Origin: Diphasiastrum complanatum
Lineage: Eukaryota > Streptophyta > Lycopodiopsida > Lycopodiales > Lycopodiaceae
DNA length: 64,000 nucleotides
NCBI GenBank assembly: GCA_029204225.1
Contig: CM055110.1
Location: 33,379,874-33,443,873, forward strand
Direction of reading: 5' to 3'
Part shown: positions 44,989-55,908 of the stretch, one piece after another
Numbering within the stretch: the first letter of the stretch is position 1
How the letters are laid out: each line of letters opens with the position of its first letter
Position numbers and translations under genes: made by a program
The notes under the pieces: generated by a model
What the model saw: the letters and a program-made list of their open reading frames with translations, nothing else
The model's database searches: none
Told to the model about the DNA's origin: nothing

Positions 44989-47097
44989 CTATTCAATCAA
45001 TTTCTCTATATTTTTTACATCAGTATTAGGAACTGATAAAGCAACAACTCCTATAATCTCGTCCTCCTCTGTCTCAAAAAGGGCCTCAATGCCTTTTGAG
45101 ACAAGAAGAATATCTATTACAAAATTGCCTTCCTCTGTATTAGGAAGGACTTTTATTCCTTTTTGATCATATAAAATAAGATCTGCATCCTGAAGAACTT
45201 GAAAGGCTGTTAATTCAAAAGCAGCTTCCTTTTGAGGGCCCTTGATTGCAGGTGCAATGCTTACACCGTATTGGGCAAAGGTTCTGATCAACTCTTGCCA
45301 AAATCTATATACATCATCAAGAGTATACAGCTCAAGAGTGAACTGTCATTACAAAGCATGAGAATTAGCAAATTACAAACAATGATAGTAATAAAATATG
45401 AATCAGAATGAAATGAACTACAAATGAATAGAATATTACCTTTTCAATATCTACATCCGTTTGTAAATTATACCATTCAAAAAATAGCTTTGTATTGTAC
45501 AAGACGAACCATGAACAACTAAAAGCGTCATTTTGTTGTACACACTGCATATATAGAACGAAAATTAGTAATATTATGATAGAAATTCTATTTATGCTAT
45601 GATGACACATTTGAATTTACAAAGAAAGACATGCATATCAGAGATAAATTGAATATACCTTGAGAGATTAAATGATTATATCTCCAATTGAAGTTGCCGT
45701 TGTTGATATTTCCTTAACGACATCATGAAGTAGAGAATCGAATTCTCTATGTGTATTTGCAGCTGAGTTCAATTTTACACATAGAAAATTTGATACTCCC
45801 TCCTTATTTGTCTTTACAAACAAAATGTTTAGGCTCCAATGCCGACTGCAACAACCAAGATACAAATATCGTTAAATTCATATATATGAAAAAATCTCAT
45901 TCTTATTAAAGCAATGAGACATGCAACAATCCAGATTAAAGCAACAAAAACAAAAGAGCAATCCTTACTTATTTTCATATGGAATCAAATAAAAATTCGC
46001 CATAGGACTGCACTCGATAAAATAGACAACCTTCTCAAAATTGGCTTCTTTCGCCTTTACTGCTCCCATGAAAAATGGACTAGCTACAAAAACTGTACCA
46101 TGGGAATCGAAACTAATACTATTCTACACAAAAAGAAACTCCAGACTCTACTATTGCATCTGAAATTTTTGAGGTCTTATCTTTTAGCTTGGCACAAAAT
46201 TTGGGACCTAATCTAAAACTTCTACGTGTATCTAGAAGAAAAAAATCAAAAAATTTGCCGAGAAGATCAATTTTGTTAGCTAAGTAGGCCTCATATTGAT
46301 TATAATGGTCAGAATAAAAAAAACTCTGGACTGGATCCTATGGAATTCTCACAAAAACATTATGTACAGGAGCAAAAACAGAAGTGGAAAGAATATTTAC
46401 AGATTTTTCTGTTATTCTGTCTAGCTCCTCTTGAGTAATCAACACTTTTGGTGATGAAACCTGTTGAGGAGCTGGACGAATAACAGGAGGAGGACTGAGT
46501 GAAGATTCTCGATCTGAGTCAGATTCTCTAGCATGTGACTCAGAGCTCAGGAAGACACGGGGTCTCTTGGCTAGGATACGTCTAAGAAGAAGGGAAGCAA
46601 CTGGCCTTCAAGATCCAGCCTTCTTGGGGACAACATGCTTTCTCTTCCTCCTAGAGGTGGTAGGGACGTTGGTTCTATCCAGAGGCAGGTCTCTGGAGGT
46701 GCTGACATTATCAACATGCAAACCAAAATATCTGTCTCGAAGCCTTTTGAAAATGACGAAATCCTTTGGCATGATGGTGACACGCTTACCATGCACTGTC
46801 AAAAGACAAGTATCCTCAAAAAATTGGGACATAAAATCTTCTACAGCACCCTACAAGGCCTGCATGGCTATCACGACAAAACGAACATCCATCCCAAGTG
46901 ACAGAGTGATATTCTGTACAGATCGGCCAAAAGGAGCTCTAGGGATCAACAATTCAGTTGATCTCTGGAGTTTTCCAGATCTCCCTCAGCCAAATCTGCT
47001 TCTTGTCACGCCTACTACCAGTACCATGAGAAACACAAGAATGGGATGGTTGTACAGTGGTGATGGCACGAGTGGTGGATTTGGTCCTGGCCATCAT
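44989..47097 (-). pseudogene. Divergent histone H3 fused to a long unknown C-terminal region (gene 2)
   Basis: Translation from 47,097 or 47,094 starts MARTKSTTRA, an H3-like tail, followed by QIWLREIWK. One base of an A-run near 46,966 is extra. In the next frame come LQRSTELLIPRAPF, MDVRF, MQAL, FFEDT and then HGKRVTIMPKD, the H3 alpha-1 to alpha-3 landmarks in order and spacing. The frame continues, through stops at 46,851-46,853, 46,608-46,610 and 46,338-46,340, into a basic linker, a Ser/Asp/Pro-rich stretch and an unrecognised domain. A second frameshift lies near 46,120. Introns separate exons at about 45,969, 45,845-45,659, 45,544-45,440 and 45,342-44,989, all with GT-AG ends. The last exon keeps a clean acidic frame (LFETEEDEIIGVVAL). 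H3 proteins normally end just after the alpha-3 helix, so a tail of several hundred residues is exceptional. Inactive here. Confidence 0.75.
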
Positions 47098-47386
47098 TCT
47101 CGGAAGAAGAAAATTAACAAAAAGAAGTTTGAACAAAACAAAAAAAATTGCGATGAAAGGGCGCTTGAGATCGATACCAGCACTGAATATTGGTTTCGAG
47201 CGCAAGATCTACAGAGATTATTTGCGGAAAAGAGATGTGCACTCAAAAGCAATATTGCACAGCAGGAGGTGTCGGACTCGAGCGCACTGTGAGAGGGAGG
47301 AAGCTTGAAAGATGAAAGAGCGTGCTTGAGAGCGATATCAGGAGCTAAAAGTGAAAATTTTGCGAAAAAAATAAAAATTGCGAGGA

Positions 47387-47396
47387 CTTATATATA
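47387..47396 (-). promoter_or_regulatory. Probable TATA box of the H3-fusion gene
   Basis: The minus strand reads TATATATAAG about 290 bases upstream of the MARTK start. A pyrimidine-rich probable 5' UTR with several GCGCTCGA/GCTCTCAAGC words lies between. Confidence 0.55.
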
Positions 47397-47403
47397 CGCA
47401 ATT

Positions 47404-48642
47404 TTTTCATGTGTGAAAAGACAACCGAGACACATGTCGTTAGATGACTAGACCACGTGGAATGTCCGTACTGACAATGATGACCCAATTATGAGACCAC
47501 GTGCACGAATTCCCTAATCGACGCAAGTCATTCTCGCACCTGACATATGTCAGATCAATCATACTAGGTACAGCGCATTGAATTTGGCCAATCACAAGTC
47601 GACACGTGTTCCTTCGCCACTCCTCCACACGTGCAATTTTTTTTTTTATAAATATGTCTTTTTGGGCTCGGATTTTCAAAAAAATTCACGATTGCTTTGC
47701 CGGATATCGATTTCAAGCGCGTCGCTTGCTCTCATTACATCTCGTTGGCTATTATGCGTCTGGATCCGATACTGCATCGTTTGGTATCGCATTCGGGCAC
47801 ATCTCACAACCCTTTTCTTTTCTGCTCGTTGTTCTTGCACTCTGATCCGATACTCCAACTTCAAATATCTCTCTCGAGTGCATGCTGATTTGACGTGCTT
47901 GTCGGACCTGGGGTTTGTGCCTAAGAGCGATATTTGAAACTTCAGTTCTGTTATTTTTGTTTAAAATGTCTAATTTTGAATCGAGTTTGCTTTCTTTTTT
48001 TAATAAATTTTTGCAGATTTTTGCACATGTGAAAAAACGGCCGAGACACGTGTTGTTAGATGACTAGACCACGTGGAATGTCCGTACTGATAATGATGAC
48101 CCAATTATGAGGACACGTGGGCTGAGACACATGCGCGAATCCCTTATCGATGCGTGTCATTCTCGCACGTGACAGATATCAGATCAATCATTCAAGGTAT
48201 GACACATTTATTTTGGCCAATCACATGCCGACACGGGTTCCTTTGCCACTCCTCCACACGTGCAAATTTTTTTATATAAATAGGTTTTTTTCAGTTCGGA
48301 TTTTCATGCAAATTTATAATTGCTTTGACGGATATCAATTTAAAGTACGTCGCTTGCTCTCATTACGTCTCGTTGACTAGTATGCGCCTGGATCAGATAC
48401 TGCATTCTCTGGCATCGCATTTAAGCACGTTTCATATCCCTTTTCTTTCTTGCTCATTGTTCTTGCGCTCGGATCCGATACTCCAGCTTCCAATATCTCT
48501 CTCGAGCGCACATTGCCTTGACGTGCTTGTCTGACCTGGGGTTTGCGTCTGAGAGTGATATTTGGAACTTCAGTTCTATTATTTTTGTTTAAAATGTCTA
48601 ATTTTGAATCCAGTTTGTTTTCTTTTTTTAATGAATTTGGTA
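47404..48642 (+). promoter_or_regulatory. Tandemly duplicated promoter and 5' UTR, about 620-bp unit
   Basis: Copy 1 (47,404-48,010) and copy 2 (48,024-48,642) agree over most of their length. Each has TAGACCACGTGGAATGTCCG, a run of further ACGTG motifs, and a TATA box (TATAAATA at 47,647-47,654; TATATAAATA at 48,274-48,283). Each then has a leader rich in TCGCTTGCTC and GATCCGATACT words, and an ATG beginning MSNFESS. In copy 1 the frame stops within 20 codons. In copy 2 it opens gene 3. With the minus-strand TATA at 47,387, copy 1 forms a divergent promoter for genes 2 and 3. G-box (CACGTG) elements in plants are usually bound by bZIP or bHLH factors. Confidence 0.75.
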
Positions 48643-49605
48643 TTACTGATAGGTTGGACTATTTTAAATCTCTTTTTTCTTCTTTTATTTTTATTCTACC
48701 TTCTATAACTGAGGGCCCTGGTGTGGAGGCATTTTTTGAGATATATCTCAAATTTAAGTCTCTGCTCAGTACTCCGTTATTCAGGTCTCAGAATAAAGAC
48801 ATGACTCATTATCAGGACCTGGTGGCACTCAACAAGCATATCTACAAAGCTAAGCTTGACAAAATGTTTACCAAGTTACATAATGATTTCAAGTTTGTAG
48901 ATGAGTGCCCAATTCATAATAAAAAATGTAGATTTGTTGATTTTCAGTCTGCTTTTGTTTTTTTTTCTTTTGTTGAATATTTCTGACAATTCGGACTCTG
49001 TGCCCTCCACTTCTGAAGCAGCTTCTTCTAGTGATACAAAGTCTGAAAAGTCAAAGATTGTAGATATAGATGTCTTTTTTATTGACACGAGTGTTAATTT
49101 AGATGATTGTTCTGATTTTGATCCTACTGAAATAGGGCTACTTCTATAGTCCCTAGAACGCCCACTACCCTTTCTCCTTCTGATAAATCTTTGATCACTT
49201 TGCCTACTTATAATATAGATAATAATTCCTTTTTGACAATATTGGATATATTAGATCTTTTTGACTTCACTGAAGCTGAGACTCTTTGCATTTTGAGCAA
49301 AGAGCTTGATGAATTTTTGGATATAATTGATTTTGATGCTGATGATCTTCTCCTTGATGTTGACGATGTACATAATGATAAGTTTTATTCAGGGAAAGAT
49401 TGCATGAAAATGGCTGTGGAGGAAATGCGCAATAAAGAAGATGATCTACCTTCTGAGGAGGAGTTTCGTAGAATCCAAAGTCAACTTGGTTTTCCACAGC
49501 CAATTGTCTATGCACCAACAATATTGACATCAAAAGGTGGACATAATATTGATGGAGAGACAGTAATTGTAGAAGACAAAGCCGAATGCGTTCAAGGCCC
49601 AAAAT
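48594..49605 (+). pseudogene. Unknown acidic protein gene, cut by Copia insertion (gene 3)
   Basis: It starts MSNFESSLFSFF just after the second TATA copy. About 125 residues follow, with an aromatic-rich N-terminus and a small Cys/His motif (DECPIHNKKC). A frameshift near 48,955 in a T-run moves to a frame with STSEAASSSDTKSEKSK and many Asp residues. A second shift near 49,140 leads to LTILDILDLFDFTEAETLCIL and the acidic DADDLLLDVDDVHND. Similar composition on both sides of each shift supports one original frame. Coding-like text ends at about 49,605, where an oppositely oriented Copia begins, so the 3' part is missing. No family was recognised. Confidence 0.5.
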
Positions 49606-52600
49606 GTAATGGATCTCTCCTAGACCTTGCATTTTAAATTCTTTTCCTAATGCATCTTTGGTTTCTTGAAATAGCATCAAACAACTTCCACTAAGAATAA
49701 TGTCATCTACATAGATTAGAAGAATGACATTATTACTACCATCAAACTTTAAGTACATAGAAGGATCATAGTCACTAAGCACAAATCCTAATGAAAGTAG
49801 AAAGTTGTTGAGTCTTGAATACCATGATCTAGGTGCTTGCTTTAAGCCATAAAGACTTCTAAATAGAAAACACACCTTAGATTTATCCTTGATAAATCCT
49901 TGAGGCTGTTCCATGTATATCTCCTCCTCAGGATAGCCATTCAAAAGGGCGTTGGAGACATCAAGTTGAAACAGTTTCCACTTAAAAAATAAGGCAAGAG
50001 AGATTATGATTCTTATTGTCACCATCTTTGCTATAGGGGCAAAGGTTTCTTCATAGTCAAGGCCATATATTTGTGCAAAGCCTTTAGCACATAATCTTGC
50101 CTTGTACTTGTTGATGGAGCCATCATGATTGTACTTGATTTTGAACACCCACTAGCATCCAATGATATGCATGTTAAGTGGTGGATCCACTAGCTCCCAT
50201 GTGTGGTTGGTGATCAAGGCATCATATTCAATCTTCATGGCCTCATACCACTCCTTGGTATTGAGGGCTTCTTGAACATCTTTGGGCTCCTCATGAGAAA
50301 CAAAATAAGCATAAGTGGAATCAAGATCCACTTGTTTTCCTTTGTCATCATAAGTGAGCCTCTTGGGCTCGGATCTCTCCCTCATGGATCTTCTAGGAGT
50401 GAAAATCTGAGGACTTCCATCTTCAAATCTTGACTCCTCCATATGTTGATTGTCTTCAATAACAATAGGTGATAGATTTTGAGGTTGCTTGATCTCGGCC
50501 CCTCCAAGATTGGACTTTTCTTCTTCATGAAAAACTACATCTCTACTATCAATTACTTTAGAGGTAGAGAGCATGTAGATTCGATAGGCTTTCTTGTTGG
50601 ATGAATATCCAACCATACTCCTTTGCTTGCACAAGGATCATCCTTCTTTCTCGTTTCCAAGGGACAAAGCATATGCATCCAAATACTCTAAGGTGTTCAA
50701 TCTTAGGTTTCTTCAAATAAAGTGCTTCATATGGTGACTTTCCTCCAAGTGCAACATGAGGGAGTCGATTGCAAAGATAGTTTGAACAATTGATGGTCTC
50801 ACCCCAAAAGTCTTTTGGCAAGGATGTCTCAATTCTGATGGTTTTGGCACATTCACACAGTGTTCTATTCTTTCTTTCAGCCACCCCATTTTGAGATGGT
50901 GTATATGCACAAGAAAACTCTCTTTTAATGCCTTCAAGCTCACAATCATCATGAAATTTATTGGAAGTGTACTCACCACCTCCATCACTTCTAAGAATCT
51001 TGATTTTGTAAGAAAATTGCTTTTCAACTAGAGCTTTGAACTTTAGGAAATAGTCAAACACCATAGATTTTGAAGCTAGAAGATATACCCAAGTAAATCT
51101 AGTGAAATCATCAATGAAAGTTACAAAGCAAGTAGCACCACCCTTGCTCTTTGAAGATGAGAAGTGCACATCCGAGTGTATGAGCTCCAATGGATGTGTA
51201 GTCTTGGTAGATGACTTTGAAAAAGGCTTCTTATGAGACTTAGATATGGCACAAGCCTCACATGGCTTGAAATTCTTGGAAATAAGATTAGGCAAGCCAA
51301 TAGCTTTGGCTTTCTTGACCATGGACACCATAGAATTATAGTTAAAATTTTCCAACCTTCTATGGACATATGAGTAGCAAAAGCACTATCACAAGAGTTA
51401 CCATACTCTTTGGGATCAAGCTTGTAGATTCCACCATATCTAGACCCAAATGCAAGGATATCATCATGCTTCTTGATTGTACATGTATCAACATTGAAAT
51501 TCACATCTAGTCCACTATCAAACAATTGCCCAACACTAATAAGATTTTTTGTTAACTTGGGAACAAAAAGTACATTAGATAGAGAAAGAACTTTTGATGA
51601 AGAAAGCTTTAAGGGAATGGTCCCTATGCCTTCAATAGCACACTCATGATCATTTGTTGTGGAGATGGACTTCTTGGCTCCTTCATAAGGTGACATGGAT
51701 GAAAAAGAATGCTTGGAGCTACACATATGTGAGGAAGCTCCACTATCGATATACCACAAACCATCCTTCTTGAAAGGTGATGAAGAAAAACTCGAGACCA
51801 TAAGAGATCCCTCTCCATCACTTGCATGAGCATCTTCCTTCTCTTCATTAGAAATGTTGGCTTGCTTGAATTGACTCTTCTTCTTGAAGCAATTGGTGGC
51901 ATAATGCCCCTTCTTGCCAGAAAAGAAACACTTAATGTTTTTCTTCTTCTTTTTGGATGTGGAAGCTTGAGAGGACTCATCCTCATCTCCTTTCTCATTG
52001 GAAATAAGATTGTTCTTGCTTGAAGAGGATTGGTGTTGATTCTTACTTCTTGTCTTGTGCTTGTCTTTGGTAAAAAGAGCTTTACCATCAATGTTGAGAG
52101 ACTGTCTCTCCATTTTCAAGAGTTTATACTCTTGTCTTGATTCTTCATAAATGAGCACACTTTGGAGTGCTTCCAAACTTGGTAGCTCCTCCTTAATGGC
52201 ATAACTCTGAACAAGGTTGTCATATTCCTCCTTTAACCCATTAAGTATGACTTGAACAAGTTCATTTTGGTTGATGGAGTCTCCTATGCATGACAATTCT
52301 CTATGGAGGTCTTTAACTCTCATTACATAAGCTGAAGCACATTCATTACTTCTCTGTACACTTTGAAAAGTCTAGAAGTCTAGAAGTCTAGAAGTATTCT
52401 TTGCCTGTACACTTTGAAAAGTGTAGAAGTCTAGATGTCTAGAAGTGTTAGAAGTCTAGAAGTATTCTTTGCCTCATAGATAGACTTGAAAGTATCCCAA
52501 GCATCTTTGGCAGTAGTACAAGCACCAATTTCTCTTAAGATGTCATTTGAGACATTCATCTTAATATAATGCAAAGCCATCCTGACTCTCTTTTTGCACT

Positions 52601-52763
52601 TTGGAATTTCTTGAGGAGTTTGTGGTTCTTCTTCAATGCCAAGTACAATATCCATCACATCTTGTAGTATTAAGACAGATTCCATTCTAACCTTCCAAAT
52701 TGAGTAATTGGAGGTTGTCAATCTTTCACTTGCTTCTAATAGAAAGACACCTATTGAAGTCAT
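49606..52763 (-). mobile_element. Ty1/Copia element, Gag to reverse transcriptase (family III), 3' end missing
   Basis: Gag starts at 52,763 (MTSIGVFLLEASERL, then YSIWKVRMES). A zinc knuckle near 51,920 reads CFFSGKKGHYATNC, with Ser replacing the second Cys. Protease has WYIDSGASSHMC (about 51,750). Integrase follows with HSDV, SDGGGEY and NGVAERKNRT (about 51,150-50,860). Reverse transcriptase follows with KARLCAKGFAQ, FQLDVSNALLNG, SLYGLKQAPRSWY and IYVDDII (about 50,110-49,700). The frame ends at GEIHYILGLE, right where gene 3 sequence begins, so RNase H and the 3' LTR are missing. A stop near 52,431 inside a short tandem repeat and frameshifts at about 50,640 and 51,360 disrupt the polyprotein. 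Confidence 0.9.
52365..52475. repeat. AGAAGTCTAG tandem repeat interrupting Copia Gag
   Basis: Decamer-like AGAAGTCTAG units are repeated and a longer unit (TGTACACTTTGAAAAG to ATTCTTTGCCT, about 50 bp) is duplicated. The expansion introduces the stop that splits Gag. Confidence 0.85.
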
Positions 52764-53500
52764 AAAGAATGATGGAAAATAAAAAAAATGGATGAAAGAA
52801 TTGCTTATCTTCTCACTATAGGGACCAATCAAGGGTACAAAACCAAATCCTATGTAAGACTAAGTAAAAAACTGTGAGATAGATCTCACTAGCTTGACAA
52901 TCTATCTAAAACAAGATTTGAATCATCAAAAAAGATGAAGTATGGCAAAAGTTATGGTTCTCTGAATTTCACACGTGTGAAATATTCCAAAAATGTCAAA
53001 TTGGCTCAAATACAATCTATTTGTATGAAACAATTTGTCTAGAACCTATAAATCTTGTCTAAATCATATATAGATGAGATTGGTCAACTTCTGGATGATT
53101 TTTGTGATCATTCAGGCAATAAATGACATGTACTCACGATTTTCCACAGGTCTAGGTGCCCTACCTATGACTCTTCAAAAGCTTATAACTTCTGATTGGC
53201 TTATCCAACTGTCATGATTCAAATTGCATCAGATTCTACACATTTCTAGCTTTCTAGTGGGCTAATTTGCTTGAAATTTGAGGTGAGAGAGAACCACCAA
53301 ACTGAAAATGGGCGGATTTCACACGTGCCAGCACCTGAAATTCTGTACAGTACCTAATATGGCCCATTCAATGTGGTTTGAAGTTCGGAATCACAAGACA
53401 AATGCAAACTAGCTAGAAGGTAGAATCTAGACAATTCCTAGCTTGAAATCCGATCGGATCTGCAAACTTTTTGATTAGATTTGCTTGTAAAACTAGGTAG

Positions 53501-53512
53501 GCTTTGATACCA
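53501..53512 (-). other. Primer-binding site of Copia family III
   Basis: The minus strand reads TGGTATCAAAGC directly after the LTR end CAGCA. Confidence 0.85.
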
Positions 53513-54020
53513 TGCTGAATTCACACGTGTGGGACGCCCTACACATGTATTTTTGATCTCCTAAGCACAATAACACCATAAAAATCAGACTAGCATTGGT
53601 TGTCAATAGGAAAGCTGATCATACAAGCAATATTATTGTGTTACAAGCAAGATATGTCAACAAAACATAAGACTAAGCATCATAAATGCCTCTACTCGGC
53701 CAGAGAGAGAAAATAACAAGTACAAAACTTGTGGAGAGAGAGAGGGCACAAAGAGCTTGTCTCCAAATTTGCATTACACACAAATTTCATCATTTTCTCA
53801 AAGAAAGTACATAACATATATATAGATCCATGGACTCTCCTCCACCTCTCAAGCTATCTAGACTTATCCAAGCCACCTCACTATGTCTAATTGTGCCACC
53901 TAGTCTTTTCATGCATTAAATGTGGCATGTAAAGTACAAATGGTGATTCCTATGGTAGCTCGAATTTTTGCTTCTACCTACCTTGAATATTTTATTCTAA
54001 GATGGGACTTTACTAAGCCA
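53513..54020 (-). mobile_element. Copia family III 5' LTR (outer end approximate)
   Basis: It ends CAGCA at the primer site. It contains the palindrome CACACGTGTG (about 53,522-53,531) and a TATA-like ACATATATATAG near 53,816-53,827 on the opposite strand. The outer end must lie before 54,045, where gypsy coding sequence is clear. No second LTR exists for comparison. Confidence 0.6.
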
Positions 54021-54044
54021 AAGGAGCTCAATTCATCTTCCTCT

Positions 54045-54345
54045 TGATTTGCGACACATGATCTGCCATATAATGATGTTTCCTCTTGCGCACTATGATC
54101 CGAAAATCAAACTCCAACAACAGAAGTAACCAACGAGTAATTCTCCATGTCTTGCAAGTTTTATCAACAAGATAAAACAAGGGTGATGGTTCATATAAAA
54201 AGCAAAATGGGTGGCCATCAAATAATGTTGAAATTTCTTAACCGCATAAATCATAGTCAGTGCCTCCCGCTATGTGGTCGAATAGTTTATCTCTGAATCA
54301 ATGAGCTATCGACTAGCAAATCAGAAAATTTGCGTAGACAAAAAG
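54045..54345 (-). pseudogene. Ty3/gypsy RNase H scrap
   Basis: The minus strand reads INYSTT-stop-REALTMIYAVKKFQHYLMATHF. After a frameshift come LLLLEFDFRIIVRKRKHHYM and ADHVS, matching the RNase H end of gypsy fragment A at 18,142-18,300. It adds the YSTTxREAL motif that A lost. Confidence 0.75.
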
Positions 54346-54774
54346 CCATGAATATGAGAAAAAATGTAGACAAAAATTTGAAACACTGATCTATTTGGCG
54401 CCACAAGTTAACTCTAGTTATCCCTGTTAACCATGGTTTGACAATGCATATACATTAATGGTACATCGATTTTCTCATCTCAACCATCTGTCATATTCAT
54501 TTTCAATATTTTTGAGTCTCTTCGGACAGTGATGAGCTGGAAGGGCAGGCCTCATCAACCAATAGCATTTACACATGCTGCCCGACAAAACAGCAATATA
54601 TTTAAAAAGTTTTTATTTTATCTATATTTGGAACATTCTACGTTACGTAGAACCTTGAAGCTAAGGTTTCAATTGGTCCACATGGCAACAAACATAAAAT
54701 AAAAAATTGAAAAAAATCTTTTTCAAAGGCCCTCGTCGGGCTCTAAGTTTCTCTAATGAGAACTCTGTGTTTAT
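54346..54774. other. Unassigned region
   Basis: AT-rich at the left. The right part near 54,500-54,760 has a moderately GC mix with no frame or motif I recognise. Confidence 0.35.
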
Positions 54775-55120
54775 CACGCAGAGTATCCACACGAGACCCG
54801 ACACTTAGTCGATTTTTCAAAATTCTGTTTGCTTGAAACATCCACGCCGAAAAAATTTTGAACACGCCTCCGGCCAGTCCACTGGTGTTTTTCTGACACG
54901 GCGCCAAAAAATTTATGCGTGTGGATTATCCACGCGAAATTGAATTTTGAAAATTTTGGCAACTGTTTGGGACAGAAGGTTGGCGGTGCCGGAAAGCAGT
55001 TTTTGCGTGGATAATCCACGCGTGGATTATCCATGCAAATTACAGTTTGTTCATCGGACCGGACCGGAAGTTAAAGATATCCACGCGTGGATACTTTTGC
55101 ATGGATTATCCACACACATT
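54775..55120. repeat. Cluster of TGGATTATCCA palindromes
   Basis: The palindromic core GTGGATTATCCAC, often flanked by GCG/CGC, appears at 54,919-54,934. Two copies abut at 55,005-55,036. Further copies lie at 55,077-55,093 (TATCCACGCGTGGATA) and 55,101-55,114. Half-sites occur at 54,783 and 54,839. Spacing is irregular, so it is not a simple tandem array. The longest minus-strand frame across it (54,774-55,034) has no recognisable domain. Confidence 0.8.
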
Positions 55121-55134
55121 TTTTTTTTTTGGTT

Positions 55135-55330
55135 TTTTGCATGTTGATAATGACATGAAATTAGTTAAATTAATATATTTTTAAAGTGACTTATATTATG
55201 ATGAGTTTATATATTTTTTTATCTAAGGTGAATTATATTATGAGGTTTTTTTTTTTTCTTGCATGTTCATAATGAAATGGAATTAGTTAAATAAATATTT
55301 TTCTAAAGTGAATTATATCATGATGTTCCT
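55135..55330. repeat. Tandem repeat, about 115-bp unit
   Basis: Two diverged copies (about 55,136-55,245 and 55,258-55,330) share GCATGTT(G/C)ATAATGA, GAATTAGTTAAAT and GAATTATAT(T/C)ATGA. Confidence 0.65.
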
Positions 55331-55908
55331 AGATAATTGGGAATTTTGATGAGGTCGGCCACCTATTTTTATAAGGCAGTTGACTCGAGCTACTAAGAGA
55401 GTAATTATGCATGATCTAAGGCTTTGATAGCCAGGGGTTTAGGATCTACCCTAATGGCACTCTATCTAATCTCATATCCGAGATCATTTGATATGGATTG
55501 AGAGTTCATTTTGTACATACTTCGAGAGATTATCAAGAGATGGTGATTTTGGCAAGTTTGCTCTTTAATGAAGAATTGATGACTGTTCTAATTTTCATTT
55601 AGTAGGTAGTAATGGAGTGAAAAATGTACACATACCCCAAGCAATCTGCAAGGATGAATGTGATAGTTTTTGTGTCTAATGAATAGATCTGATTCTGAAC
55701 AAAGTATTATACTTTCCACGTGTGTGACAGGATGTGAAGATCAATTATTTCTAGTTTTATTGTGGTGTTTAAAATCTCTTGCCAATTAGATGCAAAATAG
55801 GTGGAATTGTGTGTTAGTTTTCTATCTATTAGATATAAGTGAAACCTTTGATGCTTTGTCAAGGTTTCAATATCCAAATGAGGTTTATAACCTTTGATTT
55901 TAAGATGG
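55331..55908 (+). mobile_element. Copia LTR (left end undefined)
   Basis: The segment ends at a TGGTATCAGAGCCC primer site (55,909-55,922), so its right part must be a Copia LTR. It includes CCACGTGTGTGAC at about 55,717. The LTR start cannot be identified. Confidence 0.55.

Noticed and set aside
44989-45342. Exon of the H3-fusion gene as a separate small gene
   Set aside because: It is preceded by an AG acceptor and by two upstream exons with matching donors on the same strand, and its apparent start codon is internal to a longer open stretch.
46567-47308. Long plus-strand frame (241 codons) across the H3 region
   Set aside because: It is the antisense of the H3-fusion gene. The minus strand shows clear family motifs, splice sites and a TATA box, while the plus frame has none.
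47404-48642. Interpretation of the 620-bp tandem repeat as two LTRs of a retrotransposon
   Set aside because: The copies abut with almost no internal region, lack TG...CA ends and a primer site, and both contain the same start codon of gene 3. A promoter duplication explains them better.
49267-49600. Extension of the Copia reverse-transcriptase frame beyond GEIHYILGLE
   Set aside because: The continued minus-strand frame has no RNase H similarity and is antisense to the acidic gene 3, so the Copia ends at about 49,606.
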